This document shows positions 24,601 through 41,052 of a stretch of 64,000 nt of DNA, piece by piece; the stretch's first letter is position 1, and the number at the start of each line of letters is the position of its first letter. The notes beneath the pieces are model-generated. The model ran no database searches and was not told the origin of the DNA. It worked only from the letters and a program-made list of their open reading frames with translations. A program made the translations under genes and the position numbers. This DNA comes from Sinohyriopsis cumingii. Lineage: Eukaryota; Mollusca; Bivalvia; Unionida; Unionidae. Location: the NCBI GenBank assembly GCA_028554795.2, contig CM068832.1, positions 86,204,511 through 86,268,510 on the forward strand, written 5' to 3'.

Positions 24601-25182
24601 GCAGCCATGGAGTATTATATTCATTACTTGTGTTGGCCATATTCTTTCGGATCCATCCTTTAAATATACCAACAGTAACAAATACAACGGCGGTAGCCTT
24701 GCCTGGCGTATGCTGTGTAGCTAGGAGTAGTTCGATAACAAGTCCATAGTTTAAGAGATATGTTAACATCTGATTTTTTACGGTCGCACCCATTGTAAAA
24801 CTGATGGCCACTCGATGAATTCATCCTGCCGCAATGAAAATAATTTCACCTAAACATAAACATTGATCAACACATTAAAACATGGAAACAAATGCCGGCT
24901 CGCCAAGACAGATTTATCAATTCACACCACATTACTGCCGAAAACATTAATTCCTATCTAATGCCTCATCAAAGGCAAGACAAAAATATAGCAAACTCTG
25001 TTCAGACCTCATTGGCTGGGTCAACAAATAATGATAAAGCAGAACAGCTACTGTCAGAGAATTGAACCCTGTTAATCACTAATTAAAATATATCTGTCTC
25101 TCGTTCTCACACAAGCAAATCGACCATTTTACTGTTCCTTTGTTTCAACTCTCGCATGTAATGAATGTGATTAGTAAATTAT

Positions 25183-25219
<37 letters not shown>

Positions 25220-25909
25220 TACTACTAATAATAATAATAGTTCTTTTACTCTCTCTCATAAATCATAAACCGTCTTCGATGTAATTTTATGTCTCTCTTT
25301 AAAATTTTCAAGCAGCTAACTATCCTTGTCTGACAGAATGTATGGCATGGTTTGTAGTATTGACAGAGAAACAGTGACACATACTTGATTTTTATATAGG
25401 ATGATTTAAATTTGAATCATAATTTTAACTTCTTCTACCTTAGGACACCTCTCAAAAATTTTCCTTAATCTTATGGGCTAACTGAGTTAGAATGCTCTGC
25501 GACAAGTCCCACCCTATCGTATTATCTATAGTGCCATCTTCAACTTAGCATTTAATTGTTTATCGATAACCCATTTAGCGTTATAACGGTTTTGCACAAG
25601 TTTATTCATATTCTTCACTTTACTACATTTACATACAATATATACCACAGAACGCGGTAGGACTGGATAAGATGCTAATATTGAACTTCTGCTATCTGCC
25701 TCTTATCTCTATTTCTATCACATCAGAGCACCCAACGTCGGCACGCCTGGTTAGGAGAAAGCATTATTACACATATATGCGTGTCACGAGAAAAGAGTAT
25801 AGATAAGTATATACATTTTGAGATTATGTTTGATCTATCTTTGAATTTTGGTCTAAGAATAGTTTTCATTGCTTTCATATGATTATCAATTGATAGTCCA
25901 CTGTTTTAT
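24601..25909. other. Non-coding, with (TAC)n tract
   Basis: No gene recognised. A trinucleotide tract (TAC/TAA) lies at 25186-25240. Confidence 0.6.
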
Positions 25910-26520
25910 ATAATAATAATAATAATAATAATAATGACTTTGTATAGCGCCTAATCTTCAGAAGCTCTAAGCGCGTTACAAAATTAGACAACACCTATAA
26001 GATAAAAAACATGTATAATGATATGATTACAAAAACAAACACCATGAAATTAGAAAACGTAATAAACATGCTGAAAATATTTAAGATAGGAAACATTATT
26101 AGGTTTTTAAGTTTGTTCTTGCAGTAGAAATAAGTGAGTTTTGAGAGCACTCTTGAATGAGATCACTGTGTCTTTGTGTCTAAATTCAGTGGGCAATTCA
26201 TTCCACACTGCTAGGCCCTGGAATGCAAAAGAACGCTGTCCACATGACTTTGTTTTCATAGTGGGAATAATGAGTATACAATTGTTAGAAGAGGAGCGTA
26301 AGTATCTTGCTGATGTGTACACATGAGTGAGGTCGGATAGGTATGTTGGACTGGAACAGCTGTGTTTTGAACTGTTTGAAGTTTCTGGAGCAGATATTGA
26401 GATGAACCAGACATAACTGAGTTACAATAGTCCAGTCTTGAAAGTACTAATGAACACATGTGTGCTTTGCCAGCCTAACATCGTTTGCATTTTAGTGTTT
26501 TATTTTTCGCTGATACACTG
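25910..26520 (-). mobile_element. 3' end of CR1/L2-like LINE, truncated
   Basis: Read on the minus strand, this is the tail of a non-LTR retrotransposon reverse transcriptase ORF: SLVLSRLDYCNSVMSG, QYLLQKLQTVQNTA, then LRSSSNNCILIIPTMKTKS and QRSFAFQGLAVWNELP, ending about FKSALKTHLF. The 3' end is GCGCTATACAAAG followed by (ATT)n at 25907-25936, the usual terminus of CR1/L2-type elements. About 150 bp present in the 43.5-kb copy are missing near 26360. The 5' end is cut shortly before SLVLSRL and is joined to AT-rich sequence that also occurs at 44195-44255. Confidence 0.88.
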
Positions 26521-26960
26521 TAAGAAATATAAGAGTCCGTCAGTGAAACGTAGCAGAGAACAAATTTTGTGTTTGATTCTGGATTGAATGGATATCCAGG
26601 GTATGGTACAGAGCAGCGGGGAAGTGTGCTCTGATCGTGGTACTCTAAGTATGATCCGAACAGCTGCGGTTTGGACTTTTTGAAGTTTCTGGAGTAGATA
26701 TTGAGATGAAACAGACAGAATTGAGTTACAATAGTTCAGTCTTGAAAGTACTAATGAACGCATGAGTGTTTTAGTGGCATCAACTGAAAGATATTTGCGA
26801 ATGGAGCAGATGCGTCTCAGCTCAAGATATGCAGCCTTGCATATATGTTCATGACATGTTGGTGCAATGTGAGAGTACTGTCTAGAGTAACACCTAGGTT
26901 TCGTACTGATTGTGTGAATTTAATGTTGGTGTTGCTGATATTTATTGTTTGAGGTAAAGG
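26521..26960 (-). mobile_element. Second LINE fragment, adjacent
   Basis: Another minus-strand piece of the same LINE family, covering a more upstream part: VRNLGVTLDSTLTLHQH, KAAYLELRRICSIRKYLS and then SLVLSRLNYCNSILS to PRSEHTSPLLC. It overlaps in content with the 25.9-kb fragment, so these are two copies lying head to tail and not one element. The downstream part is missing. Confidence 0.85.
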
Positions 26961-27189
26961 ATGTGAATGAGAAAGTCTTTGTGTTTGATCAGAATGCCCA
27001 CAATATGCGTCAGAACATCTTTTAAGTTGAACAGCTTCAAAAGTTGCATAAAACGTTGGCTAGCACATTCTAATTGTATCGACATTTTTACACATGTACA
27101 CTCGAATGCACAAAGTTACCTACATACAGCCTGCATATCTACATACTTATATGCAAATTTATCCATGTCTGATCGTGTTCACTCTTTAT

Positions 27190-27365
27190 CCGTTCGTGTC
27201 ATTCTTGCTATATTCAGATTATGTACCTCTTTATTCGTTCGTGTCATTCTCGCCATATTCAGAATATATACCCATTATGCTACATTGTATAACACATTGC
27301 TATAATTTACCAAGTATACTTATTGGTTTAACTAATTATATTCATGTATTAACATGTTTTTCTAC
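27190..27365 (+). repeat. Dispersed repeat, copy 1
   Basis: Shares TATTCAGATTATGTAC, CTACATTGTATAACA and GTATTAACATGT in the same order with 29868-29982. Copy 1 also holds an internal duplication of about 48 bp (TTCGTGTCATTCT ... CATATTCAG, starting 27194 and 27239). Function unknown. Confidence 0.65.
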
Positions 27366-29867
27366 CTGTTATGACATTTATCATCTATCAATTTCATTTG
27401 CATGTATGTATGTGTTTTTAAATCAGAACTGACACTTTCTGAGCATTGTGCAGTTTAAGTATTTCATTTGACTTCGAATTGCCTGATATCTGGAAATGTC
27501 ATTGATTTTTTGTTGAACTTGCTATTTTGGTTTCTCGCTACTTCCAAAACCATATTTTATTTTATCATAATGACGGTTCCAATCACTATATTTGTTAAAT
27601 AAAATGCAGATCTGTGCATTTGTATTAATTTGGAATTATATAAAACTCAAAAGGTTATAGGATTAATCCATATAATAGTATCGTCCTTTTAGATGGAAAC
27701 AGTTCAAACAATTATCCATGTGATTTTCTAACTATGGAACATTTGGTCATACTTTGTAAGGGTGGGTGAAAAATTTGGTAACAAATTCTGAATGCACGTT
27801 ATTTGGAAAAAAAGTAAAGCTGGTTACAGTTTATTATGTTCTCCCTTTGCACGAATTTGTCATATTTTTTTAATTTATTCAGAACTGTAATCAAGCAAGA
27901 AAGCTTGGATATCGACTTTACGTTTCGTTCGTGATGCATACTTCAAATTACTTCCACAGCATGCGTGTTTAATTTGTGCATCATAAATTGGATATTAGAA
28001 CACTGTTGGTAATTATTAGATTCACTTGCAATACGAACTTGAACTATCCCTGGTATGAGCATCCACACAACTAATATTATATATATTGTGATATATACAG
28101 ATAATATCAGGAAGCAAATGTTTGACATGTCCATACTTGGTTTATTAAGTTACAAAGTTTTGCAGCATCTGCTCTTTGGTACACATGGCAAAGAAGGTGG
28201 GAATATGGATATACTTGAGCCCTAATTTTTATAAAATAAATTTTATATTTCGTTTTATGATCGCCTACACGAAGTTAATTTTCATACGAACCGAACGACA
28301 GCTGATTATAATGTGTATCCTTTTGAAACCATGTTTCCTTTCTAACATCTTCGGAACTTTAAAATAGACTATGGCTCAAAGAACAATGCAAGCTTGTCCA
28401 TGATATATTTGAATACCAATTCATGACTACTGAGTCAAGAGCATTCTTAAACGTATAATCACAACACGATGTATATTTTTTCTATTATAATAAGTGAAAA
28501 ACAAATATACTTTAAATAGTATGGTATATTTTTAACTTACAAGTAAATATCAAAGTGAAAGCAAACAGTCATTACCAGCTAGATATTTATGTTTCTAAAT
28601 TTTTCATAATAATATAAACTCAAATTTTGTAATATGAAGTTGTCTGACTAATCCGTGCTTCTATCTCTAACACGTTTAGTTTCTACACTATAACTCAAGT
28701 TGTTCACCATATACAGTTACCAAACCGTCTGGATATCGCTTACGTGGCTTTAGGGTGATTCATGAGATATTTTTCTGGCTGACTAAAGGTCAATGTTCAT
28801 AAATCACACAATGTTTCTCTTTTCGTAAATCACCCGGTAAAAGAATGCCTTTGATAATTGTTACATCTATAATAAGAAACTGTTACATATGTCGTTGATA
28901 CATGTTACCAGATTAGTTATATTATCTGGTAACGCATGAGACAGTAGATCTACGTGGACAGTGTTCACATGATTGCATTTGTGTCATATCATTTACACAT
29001 ATGTGGTAAGTATACTTTTCGGGCAATTGCAACCGGTCGTTTGTATTGGTACAGAATTACGTGTGTTGCAACATTCATTTCAAAAGGGAGAGCATGTTGA
29101 TAAGCATTTAACAAAACGCCATATTAACGACATAGATTTACAACATCATCACGGTCATATTAAAAAGATGCATTTGAACCAGTGCTACGAATCAGTGTCT
29201 TAAAATACGAACTAGAAACAAAAATTAAAACAACAGTTTAAGTTATGCATTCCTCTGCAAGACAAATTAAGAATTCAATAGGCACTTAGCGTATTGGGAA
29301 TTAATTTCAAAATAATCGCAAAAGTCCTATTATAAATACTAATTCAATATTTTTTAATGTCCTGATAAGACAATTATGTATTCTGGAATGTCGTTGCATG
29401 ATTTCGCAATGGTCCCAAAGTAATGTGTTAAACCAAAATTGAATAAGCACTTTAATAAACGTGAATCATTCCACTGGAAATATTTTAGTCTAATTGAAAA
29501 CAGGACTTAGCCTTGACTGTTCCAATTTCAAATGCTATGCAAACATCTTATTTACAACTTGCAGTCATGGACACAGGTTATCTATTAAAACATTCTATTT
29601 ACGAAAGACATTGCATTCATTTACATCCTACAGCCATGGATAAAGGTTACACACAGTGCATAGCTATACATAATACTATTAACAGAATAATACGCCTACA
29701 AGATCCTCTCGAACCATTTAAAAATGTTAGTATTTTAGATCAAGCTAACACTTTTTTAATAAACAAGGTCGATGCATTATTTAAATAGCTAGTATATCCA
29801 CGTACACTGAAGTCCACATACATATTTAGAAATAATTTCACTTTAGTCCTTATATTCTACTGATATG
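27366..29867. other. AT-rich non-coding stretch
   Basis: No gene recognised. The longest frame here (29513-29788, 91 residues) begins with TTG, not ATG, and resembles no family I know; it contains two similar phrases, AVMDTGY and TAMDKGY. Confidence 0.4.
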
Positions 29868-29982
29868 TTCATAAACGCTATATTCAGATTATGTACTAAT
29901 TATACTACATTGTATAACATATAATTTATCAAGTATACATATTGATTTAACTAATCATATTCCTGTATTAACATGTAAAGTG
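29868..29982 (+). repeat. Dispersed repeat, copy 2
   Basis: Diverged copy of 27190-27365, lacking its internal duplication. Confidence 0.6.
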
Positions 29983-34215
<4,233 letters not shown>

Positions 34216-34299
34216 TTGGGGCAAAGTGCTTTGCGCTTGAATAGCATATATATAACGTTCTGTGACGTAAAAGCAAGAGAACTGAAATTAAACACAATA

Positions 34300-35170
34300 T
34301 ATAGCGATTCCGGAAAGCTTCAGCTTCAGAAAGAGAAAGAGAAACTAATGCAGCTACAGAATGAAGAAAGAAAATTCCAGTTGCAGAAAGAAATTATGGA
34401 GATATGCAAATAAAGCTGCATAAATAATTAAGAGAACCAAATCTGCAGGACGAGGAAAGAGAACGAGTATAAAAGGTTAAGATATGGTAATGTACATGCA
34501 AATGCAATGTGAAAAAAAAGAAAGAGAACTATAGAGAAAAAAATTAGATAGGAATATACATGAACAGAGCGACAGAGACAAGGAGGAAAGTTTCCATTTA
34601 TAATAAAAGAATTAGAGCTGGAAAGCGAAAATCACTCCACCCTTTAAATTCAATTTCTGGTTTCGATGTTACCACAAATGTTAGGTTAGTACGCCTTTTT
34701 AATGGAAAAGAAGTATATAAATAGTTTCGTCATTTAAAACAAATGCCGAAAGTTTCAATTCGCCGACAGTGTATTGTACTTTATTGTTACAAATTGTACT
34801 TATTGACAATGTTATTGAAGTCTATGATCCACTGTCGCTACAAAAATGCGTTGACTACGATGTGTTTATGGAATGAATCTTGATGGGGTGGTAATGGGTT
34901 TGTGACTGCTATATATCTAGCAAAAGGTTTTGGAACTAAAACAACTAAGCTTGACAGACCTTTGTCGAACTTGCGAAAGAATATTACGATTATTTCATAG
35001 TTCGTTCTCAGCCAAGAAAGTTGGTCAGGTCAACGATAACCTCCAGCAACTTATACTAATTTAAAATTTCAAAACTGCATCTACATTGACGTTAGGAATT
35101 AACTTCATGAGCATAAGGTCGAAACGTTAGTATAGCTGATGAGTATTACTTCCCAAAGTTTTTTTTTGTC
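34300..35170 (+). pseudogene. Ty3/gypsy gag, degenerate
   Basis: Gag forms the particle shell of the retrotransposon. The N-terminal part is a Lys/Glu/Gln-rich coiled-coil stretch (KLQLQKEKEKLMQLQNEERK at about 34315). It is followed by a SCAN-like capsid region recognisable as FDVTTNVRLVRLFNGKEV (about 34657-34715), VNDNLQQLILI (about 35020-35055) and EHKVETL (about 35110-35130), in three different frames. The family places a zinc knuckle after this; none is seen. Broken by many indels and stops. Confidence 0.8.
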
Positions 35171-35589
35171 AATTAGTATTCCACCCAGCAGTTTTTTTTT
35201 GGTAAAATTCCGTTTGTTTCTAAAGCCATCACTTCCATATCGTAATCTGGCACAACATTTACGAATCAAGTTTCTAATCAGACGAATCAGAAATTCCTAG
35301 CACTTTGTACGTGCTCCTAATTCAAGAAGAAAAATAACACTACATCTAATTTCTACAGAATTAACAAGAAGCAAACGGATCATGAATGAGCTATTCAAAA
35401 TGCTCTTATTTCTATAATGCAATACATTCGTTAGGTCAGACAAACTCCACTCTTGTTTTATTTAGGAGAAGTATGAACAATTTATTTCCAAAAGTTTCTA
35501 TATCACTTTAGAGTGATTCTGCCTATCCAATTATTATACAAATTTTGAAGGACATGTGATCTTTTCAGTGTCATTTATTATCAGGTAAT

Positions 35590-35940
35590 TTACCTTTTAT
35601 AAGAAGTCTTCCTCTAGCGAAAGTGTTCTTATTCATGCAGCAGAGTGCGTCTTTCTTAATGTTCCTCTGCATGTAATGTTGATGCCAGACTTAGTCACAG
35701 GAGAAGTGACAGTGGGAATAGTATTGTAGTTGACATCGAGGGCATTCATTTATTACCAGTCGATGACTTACCAGGAGAAAAGGCTGTGGATAATCTAATT
35801 GTATCTTACAATCCTTGTTTGGATCAGAAATTCGATCCTATTGAAACTGATATCCCTGATTTATACCCAGCTTGTGCAGCTACTACGAATATGGTACAGA
35901 AAGCTTTCGAGAATGATGTTGGTCTGAAACTATTCCTTTA
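35590..35940 (+). pseudogene. Ty3/gypsy aspartic protease C-terminal part
   Basis: The stretch SESVLIHA ... VNVPLH-like ... LVTGEVTVGI (35615-35725) followed by DIEGIHLLPVDDLPGEK and IPDLYPACAATTNMVQ (35735-35900) matches the end of the protease and the linker to reverse transcriptase of animal Ty3/gypsy elements, where the family reads GNDLAGGKV and PACAVTRA. The catalytic D-T/S-G region is not recognisable and at least one frame break lies at about 35725. Confidence 0.75.
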
Positions 35941-36179
35941 GTCAACGCATGTATTAGTCAGCCGTTTGATGAGGCCACTTTTGTTCATCACATTGTTCAG
36001 TCAAGAGGTATCATTAACAGTAATCATCTTTTTACTAATCGTTTTCTTTATTCTCATCCGGGGGACAAATGATAATCATTTATGGTAGAAAAGGAACAAA
36101 ATCATATGTGTTTAGGGGACTATTAGCGCGAATGAAGCCAAACAAGTGTATGTTTGTAATTTTGTTTTAAATAGGGTCA

Positions 36180-36560
36180 TTATGAGAAAATGCAGAAAAC
36201 TTGAGGTACCCGCTGAAGAAGAGCGAGTAGTAAGCTATCGAATTGTTGTTTCTACGTCGTGCAGAGAGAAACATCTTAGTCTAGTCCATCCATGAAACAA
36301 TTTTGGATGGTCTTTTAAGGGTTGGTGGCCAAAATGTAATGTTTGTAAACACAGTAGATCATGTCACACTACCTAAATTGTAATTAAGGCACATCTGCAA
36401 CCTATTCTTGCATTGGATGAAGATTTAGCAGAATAATGGCATATTGTGTCGTTCCATTACCTAAGACCAGGTCAAAAATTAGATTAAGGTATGTCATAAA
36501 TAAAACGGAAAGGACTTTTCAGTCTATTTATATATGTTTAGCTCTCTTGCCCATATATCA
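36180..36560 (+). pseudogene. Ty3/gypsy integrase N-terminal part
   Basis: It starts with MRKCRKLEVPAEEE and VSYRIVVSTSCREKHLSLVHP (the RNase H-integrase linker and the start of the HHCC zinc-binding domain), then CRSCHT-like remains, IKAHLQPILAL and, in the next frame, CVVPLPKTRS. In related elements that last motif is preceded by the first catalytic Asp of the DDE core; here Tyr-Cys-Val stands in its place. Sequence after about 36560 is lost into a T-run (36588-36606). Confidence 0.78.
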
Positions 36561-36589
36561 AAGTACTCTTCCTGCTAAGTGTCATGTTT

Positions 36590-38841
36590 GGTTTTTTTTT
36601 TTTTTTTCACGCATATTCTCACTTGTCAGTGAACATTATTTCGCCTAGTTTCAACACCATTAAGATTACGTTTTATTGCACCTGTAAACGCAAACATATG
36701 CATATTCTTGAACCATTTGAAGAATTATCAAATAACACATCTGTGTTCAGGTCTATATCATTCATGATTAAGATGGCTGCTAAACTTCCCACTAGCACCT
36801 ACAATAGTTTTAAGTAACTGAAGATGAAATCCGATGAAGAAATGGATTGGTTTCTGGCTCCAATGACTTACAAATGATCGGGCTTGAACACAAGCGAGTG
36901 AATCTCACGGTAAACGACTGATATCGGACTGTTTTTGCTGTTAACGCTTCTTGGTTGGGCCCATATTTTAGTGAGATTCCCGTGAACAAACGAATTTTGT
37001 GTGAAGTACCCAACAATACAAGTTATAGAATCCCTCTAGCCAATGTCAGGATCAACCCGACGATTCAGGTTAATATAACCTGTGATGCCATCAGCGATGG
37101 TTACCAAAGGGTCCTTTCAGGTTTATCAAGAGTAATCTTTTGTGTATTGGTTCTCCCCAGATGCACCCCCAGGCGATTTGCTCTCAACTAATCATGTGGG
37201 GCCGATGTGTTCTCCATGTAACAATACTCGACTCGCGCACGTACAATTTCCTTTGTGGACCTTAATTGGCACGCGATAGACCCGCTTGCGGAGAAATTTG
37301 ATAATACAATTGTATATTAGAGATGAATGTCATATTTAATAGAATAAGAGTCTTATGTGCACGTGTGAGACACATGTCAGTTTCTAACGAGAGGAAACAC
37401 GTTTCAGTTCAATATTGAGGAAATGATCTATGAGATGTTGATACGGGATCTGTCAGAGGTGCTAACAGGTATGACCTTGCATGACAATGATCAATAAAAA
37501 AATTGTAACGTGAGTCGCCGACAGCAGCAAACTAAGAAACTGTGGACAATGTCCCGATTGAAAATGTATCTGATCCCGCGTTAGAGATACACGCGGTTTT
37601 CTTGCGACATGAATGCATAAAACATTTCAGTACTACTCATACCGAGCTTTTCTGTCCATTGGAGAGCAACGAATAGGATTAGAATTGCATGGCACATCTC
37701 GGTATTTTCCCCCGTAGGAGCTAGAGAAGACGTTAAACTTCTGGTCAATGACTGCATCATATTATGTACAACACCCTTATCTATGCAATTCTCTATCAAA
37801 TATATTGAACAACTGACATTAAGTCGACCGGCAAAATAAAATTCAACTGGTAATCCCTTGTCCGTGTAAGATTTCTTGCTGAAAAACGTAGACGCTCGTT
37901 GAGGATCCAAAGCAGAGGGTTTATCCATGTATTTGTAGGTTAACACAGAAGAGAGCAAAAAGTCACCAGAAACATAAATATTCCACAGGAAGATAGTTTA
38001 TATGATTGCATGGTAGTTGAACTAGTAAAGAACAGTGCATCAGGGCAAGGTTTGCCTTTTTATAAGTGTACTTCGCAAAGTCATTATTAATAAAAGATTC
38101 GTTATGTACCCATCGACACGAAAAAATAATCGAAACTAATCTAAGCAAAACAAGAGGTCTGATGTGATATTAAGACGAAAACCACGTTACACAAGAAAAA
38201 AATTTAGACGTCATTGGCCAATTCTATTGGCAGCCCAATGCAAGCACAATACAATTAGTAAAGTATACTAGGCGACCAATGAAGATAAAAGCATTTCCAC
38301 AACGTAGTACAAAAATGAATTGCCGAAAATGTAAACGTTCTGGAATACGTTCGTACTGTGAGAAGGATAACGTCATTGGATAGGCATGGAACTCGCCCAG
38401 ATTGATAACATAAACGCGAAAGTCCCACAACCACACTAATGTATGTTCTATCATTTGTCACCTACAAATTGGTTAGCCCCTGAAACGTTTTTCTAACGAA
38501 ATATATATACAAATAATATTTAAATCACCCCTTGTATCAATACTCGAATACTAACGTATATTTATCTTGCAGAAAAACTAATATGAATAAATAATGTATG
38601 CAGTCAATGTCTATTAATCTCTCCGTGCCCAATCCTTTTAATAGTTCGTGTATAATGTATGACAGAAGTTATATTAGATTCTCTTGTCTGAAGATAAATA
38701 TCGTATTAAATAAATTTGCTATACTTTTCATTCTGCACTGAGGAACAGCTACCATATTATTTGAAAGTCTAGTATGGAAACGAAACTACTTTGCGACAAG
38801 TATGTATGTATGTATGTATGTATGTAGGTAGGTAGGTATGC

Positions 38842-38920
<79 letters not shown>

Positions 38921-39749
38921 GATTATTTATTTAAATATTCATTGAATGTACCAATGCTCATTTTCTTTGTATTCACATATTTAGTTGTAATTATGATATT
39001 CAATGATATTCTAGATTGCATCATTGTGGTAAATCAGGGTATTTAAGACCATTGGATTCATTTCGAAATATTCCATACTTTTATACTTCTGATAAGGCAT
39101 TTAATTCGTAATACTGGAAGTGTCTCTTTAATTTTCAATTGGTATTGCAGAAAAATACATTTTAGTTATGTTACTTTATTTAAGACTGATTCGTAAAAAT
39201 AGAAATATTAGTATATATTCGTAATAGCAAATTGGGTTCATGTCATAACAAATCCTATTTTAAACGCCAGGGATGACTAATTTTTAGACCTGTTAAGTAT
39301 ATACTTGTATTTTCTTATTATAATTCTCTATATACTCTAATTTCTGTCGTATGAGTCTGGGGCGTTAGTGAACTTAGAACAGAATTAAGTACTTCATCGA
39401 TATGCGGATGCGAAGGCCAATAGCGGCGACTTTATAGTAACGTGTTTTTATGTGTGCATGGTCAAAATGCATTGTCGATTATTCCTTGCATGCATATCGT
39501 AGGGTGTCGCAGCCTTTGACCCGTGTTTACATATCCGTTGAGCAATAATTTAACATTATAACCTGCGGAAAATAATATTTGCATTATAAACTTATGTTAG
39601 TTCTATCAAGCATTCGCATATTGGATAACGGAATAGCACTTTCTACTTCTTTGGTGTGGATTTTTCTTTCTATCTCACCTTCTGTCTATCTATATATCTA
39701 TCTATCTACCTATCTATCTATCTATATATCACTCTCTCTCTCTCTCTCT

Positions 39750-39813
<64 letters not shown>

Positions 39814-40702
39814 AGAAAGAGGCAGACAGACAGACCAACAGGCAGACAGAGAGAGAAACAGAGAGAGAGATGTGCGTGTGTTCGTTTGTTTTAAAATAGG
39901 AAATTTCTTTTCGAAGAGTAAAAATAGTGCAACGATTTCAAAACATTAGTCATTTATCGGACATTCTAGAGGATAAAACCTATTTTTGTTTATCAGCCAA
40001 CAGGCCAGCGCCTTGTAAAGATCTAATAAGTATGAACTACATAAATTACCCTTGCGAACTCTTCGTGCAAAATCTGCTCCATTTAAGGGAGAACGTGTGA
40101 AAGCCATTGTGATGATCTCATAAATCAATATACTTTCGAGAAGTGGGTCAATGACAGGCTAACGGAATGTGGAATAACTAGTCCATCAGTCCATCTTATG
40201 GACATACTAATATCTTAATTTCAAAAGGTTTTTATTAACCACTTCCGTCGCACCTATTGGCAGCTAAACATTTACTAAAGTTCTTACAAAGCGACTGATT
40301 GCAGTATTTGTATGTATGTATGTCTGTATGTATGTATGTATGTATGTATGTGTGCATGTATGTATACATTGAACAAGATATATTTCCACATAAACACTCG
40401 TGCATTATTTATAAGATCGTTTTTTTTTCAGGTTGATATTCAAGTACAGTCCTAATAAGTAAAGTCTTAAAGATTTGTGGCGGGTAATGTGACTGATAAT
40501 CAGGACTTTCGAAAAGTGTAAGTGATTTGCGACGATTGGTATGGCTGTCGAGAATGGCAAGGTAAGTTCCAATTCATGATAAGAGTTGTTTGTGTCGTAA
40601 AATCTTTGTGAGATATAAATACGCATGAAATATACCTTCCCATTCCTGTGAACATAGCCATAATATGATAGTTAACGTAATCATGCTACAGTGGGAGGTT
40701 CA
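36590..40702. other. Non-coding with microsatellites; one unexplained open frame
   Basis: Contains (TATG/TAGG)n at 38797-38843, (AT)n at 38845-38919, (CT)n with (AT)n at 39733-39811, and (TATG)n at 40311-40365. On the minus strand 37958-37581 is open for 125 codons, longest in the central window, but its first codon is TTG, the first ATG lies 11 codons in, and I recognise no domain. I do not call it a gene. Confidence 0.5.
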
Positions 40703-40712
40703 AGTGTGTGTG

Positions 40713-40755
<43 letters not shown>

Positions 40756-41052
40756 TTTTAAACGTAGCTCATGCAATTTTTCAATCATATCGTTACGATG
40801 TCTGCAGTCTCAGTTTGTAGTATTGTCTAGAACTCGGGCATCATGCCGTATACATTTTGCATCTTGTCCCACCAAGTCACATTATCCTGACACCAGGCCG
40901 ACCGGCCATAACACTCACCTCCTAATGCTGAGCTCCTAGCGAGGCAGCTGTTAGTACCATGTTTTAAATCTTTAGTATGACTCGGCCGGGATACGATTGT
41001 GCGACTTCCCGCATCCAAGACGGACGCTCTAACCACTAGGCCACCGGACAGG
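40703..41052 (-). mobile_element. tRNA-derived SINE with expanded (GT)n tail
   Basis: Minus-strand copy of the window's SINE: head at 41052-40985 (TCCGGTGGCCTAGTGGTTAG as A box, degraded B box near 40990), body with CTCAGCATTAGGAGGTG, GGATAATGTGACTTGGTGGG and GATATGATTGAAAAATTGCA, then a (GT)n tract on the plus strand (40703-40754) where other copies have a short CACACAC tail. Confidence 0.88.

Larger units (their letters stand above)
34300..36560 (+). mobile_element. Ty3/gypsy LTR retrotransposon relic
   Basis: Three pieces of a gag-pol polyprotein occur in the right order on the plus strand: gag (34300-35170), aspartic protease end (35590-35940) and the integrase N-terminal part (36180-36560). 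Reverse transcriptase and RNase H, which should lie between protease and integrase, are missing: only about 240 bp separate the pieces where well over 1.5 kb is expected. LTRs were not found by eye. Every piece has frame breaks. Confidence 0.85.

Noticed and set aside
28973..29203. His-rich 76-codon frame
   Set aside because: HLCH and HHHGH look metal-binding, but there is no family match, no neighbouring exon signal and the region is otherwise random AT-rich DNA.
36955..37191. 78-codon frame after the gypsy relic as an envelope or extra gene
   Set aside because: It contains NNTS- and NIT-like glycosylation sites but no signal peptide, membrane segment or recognisable family, and no start within the element's frame.
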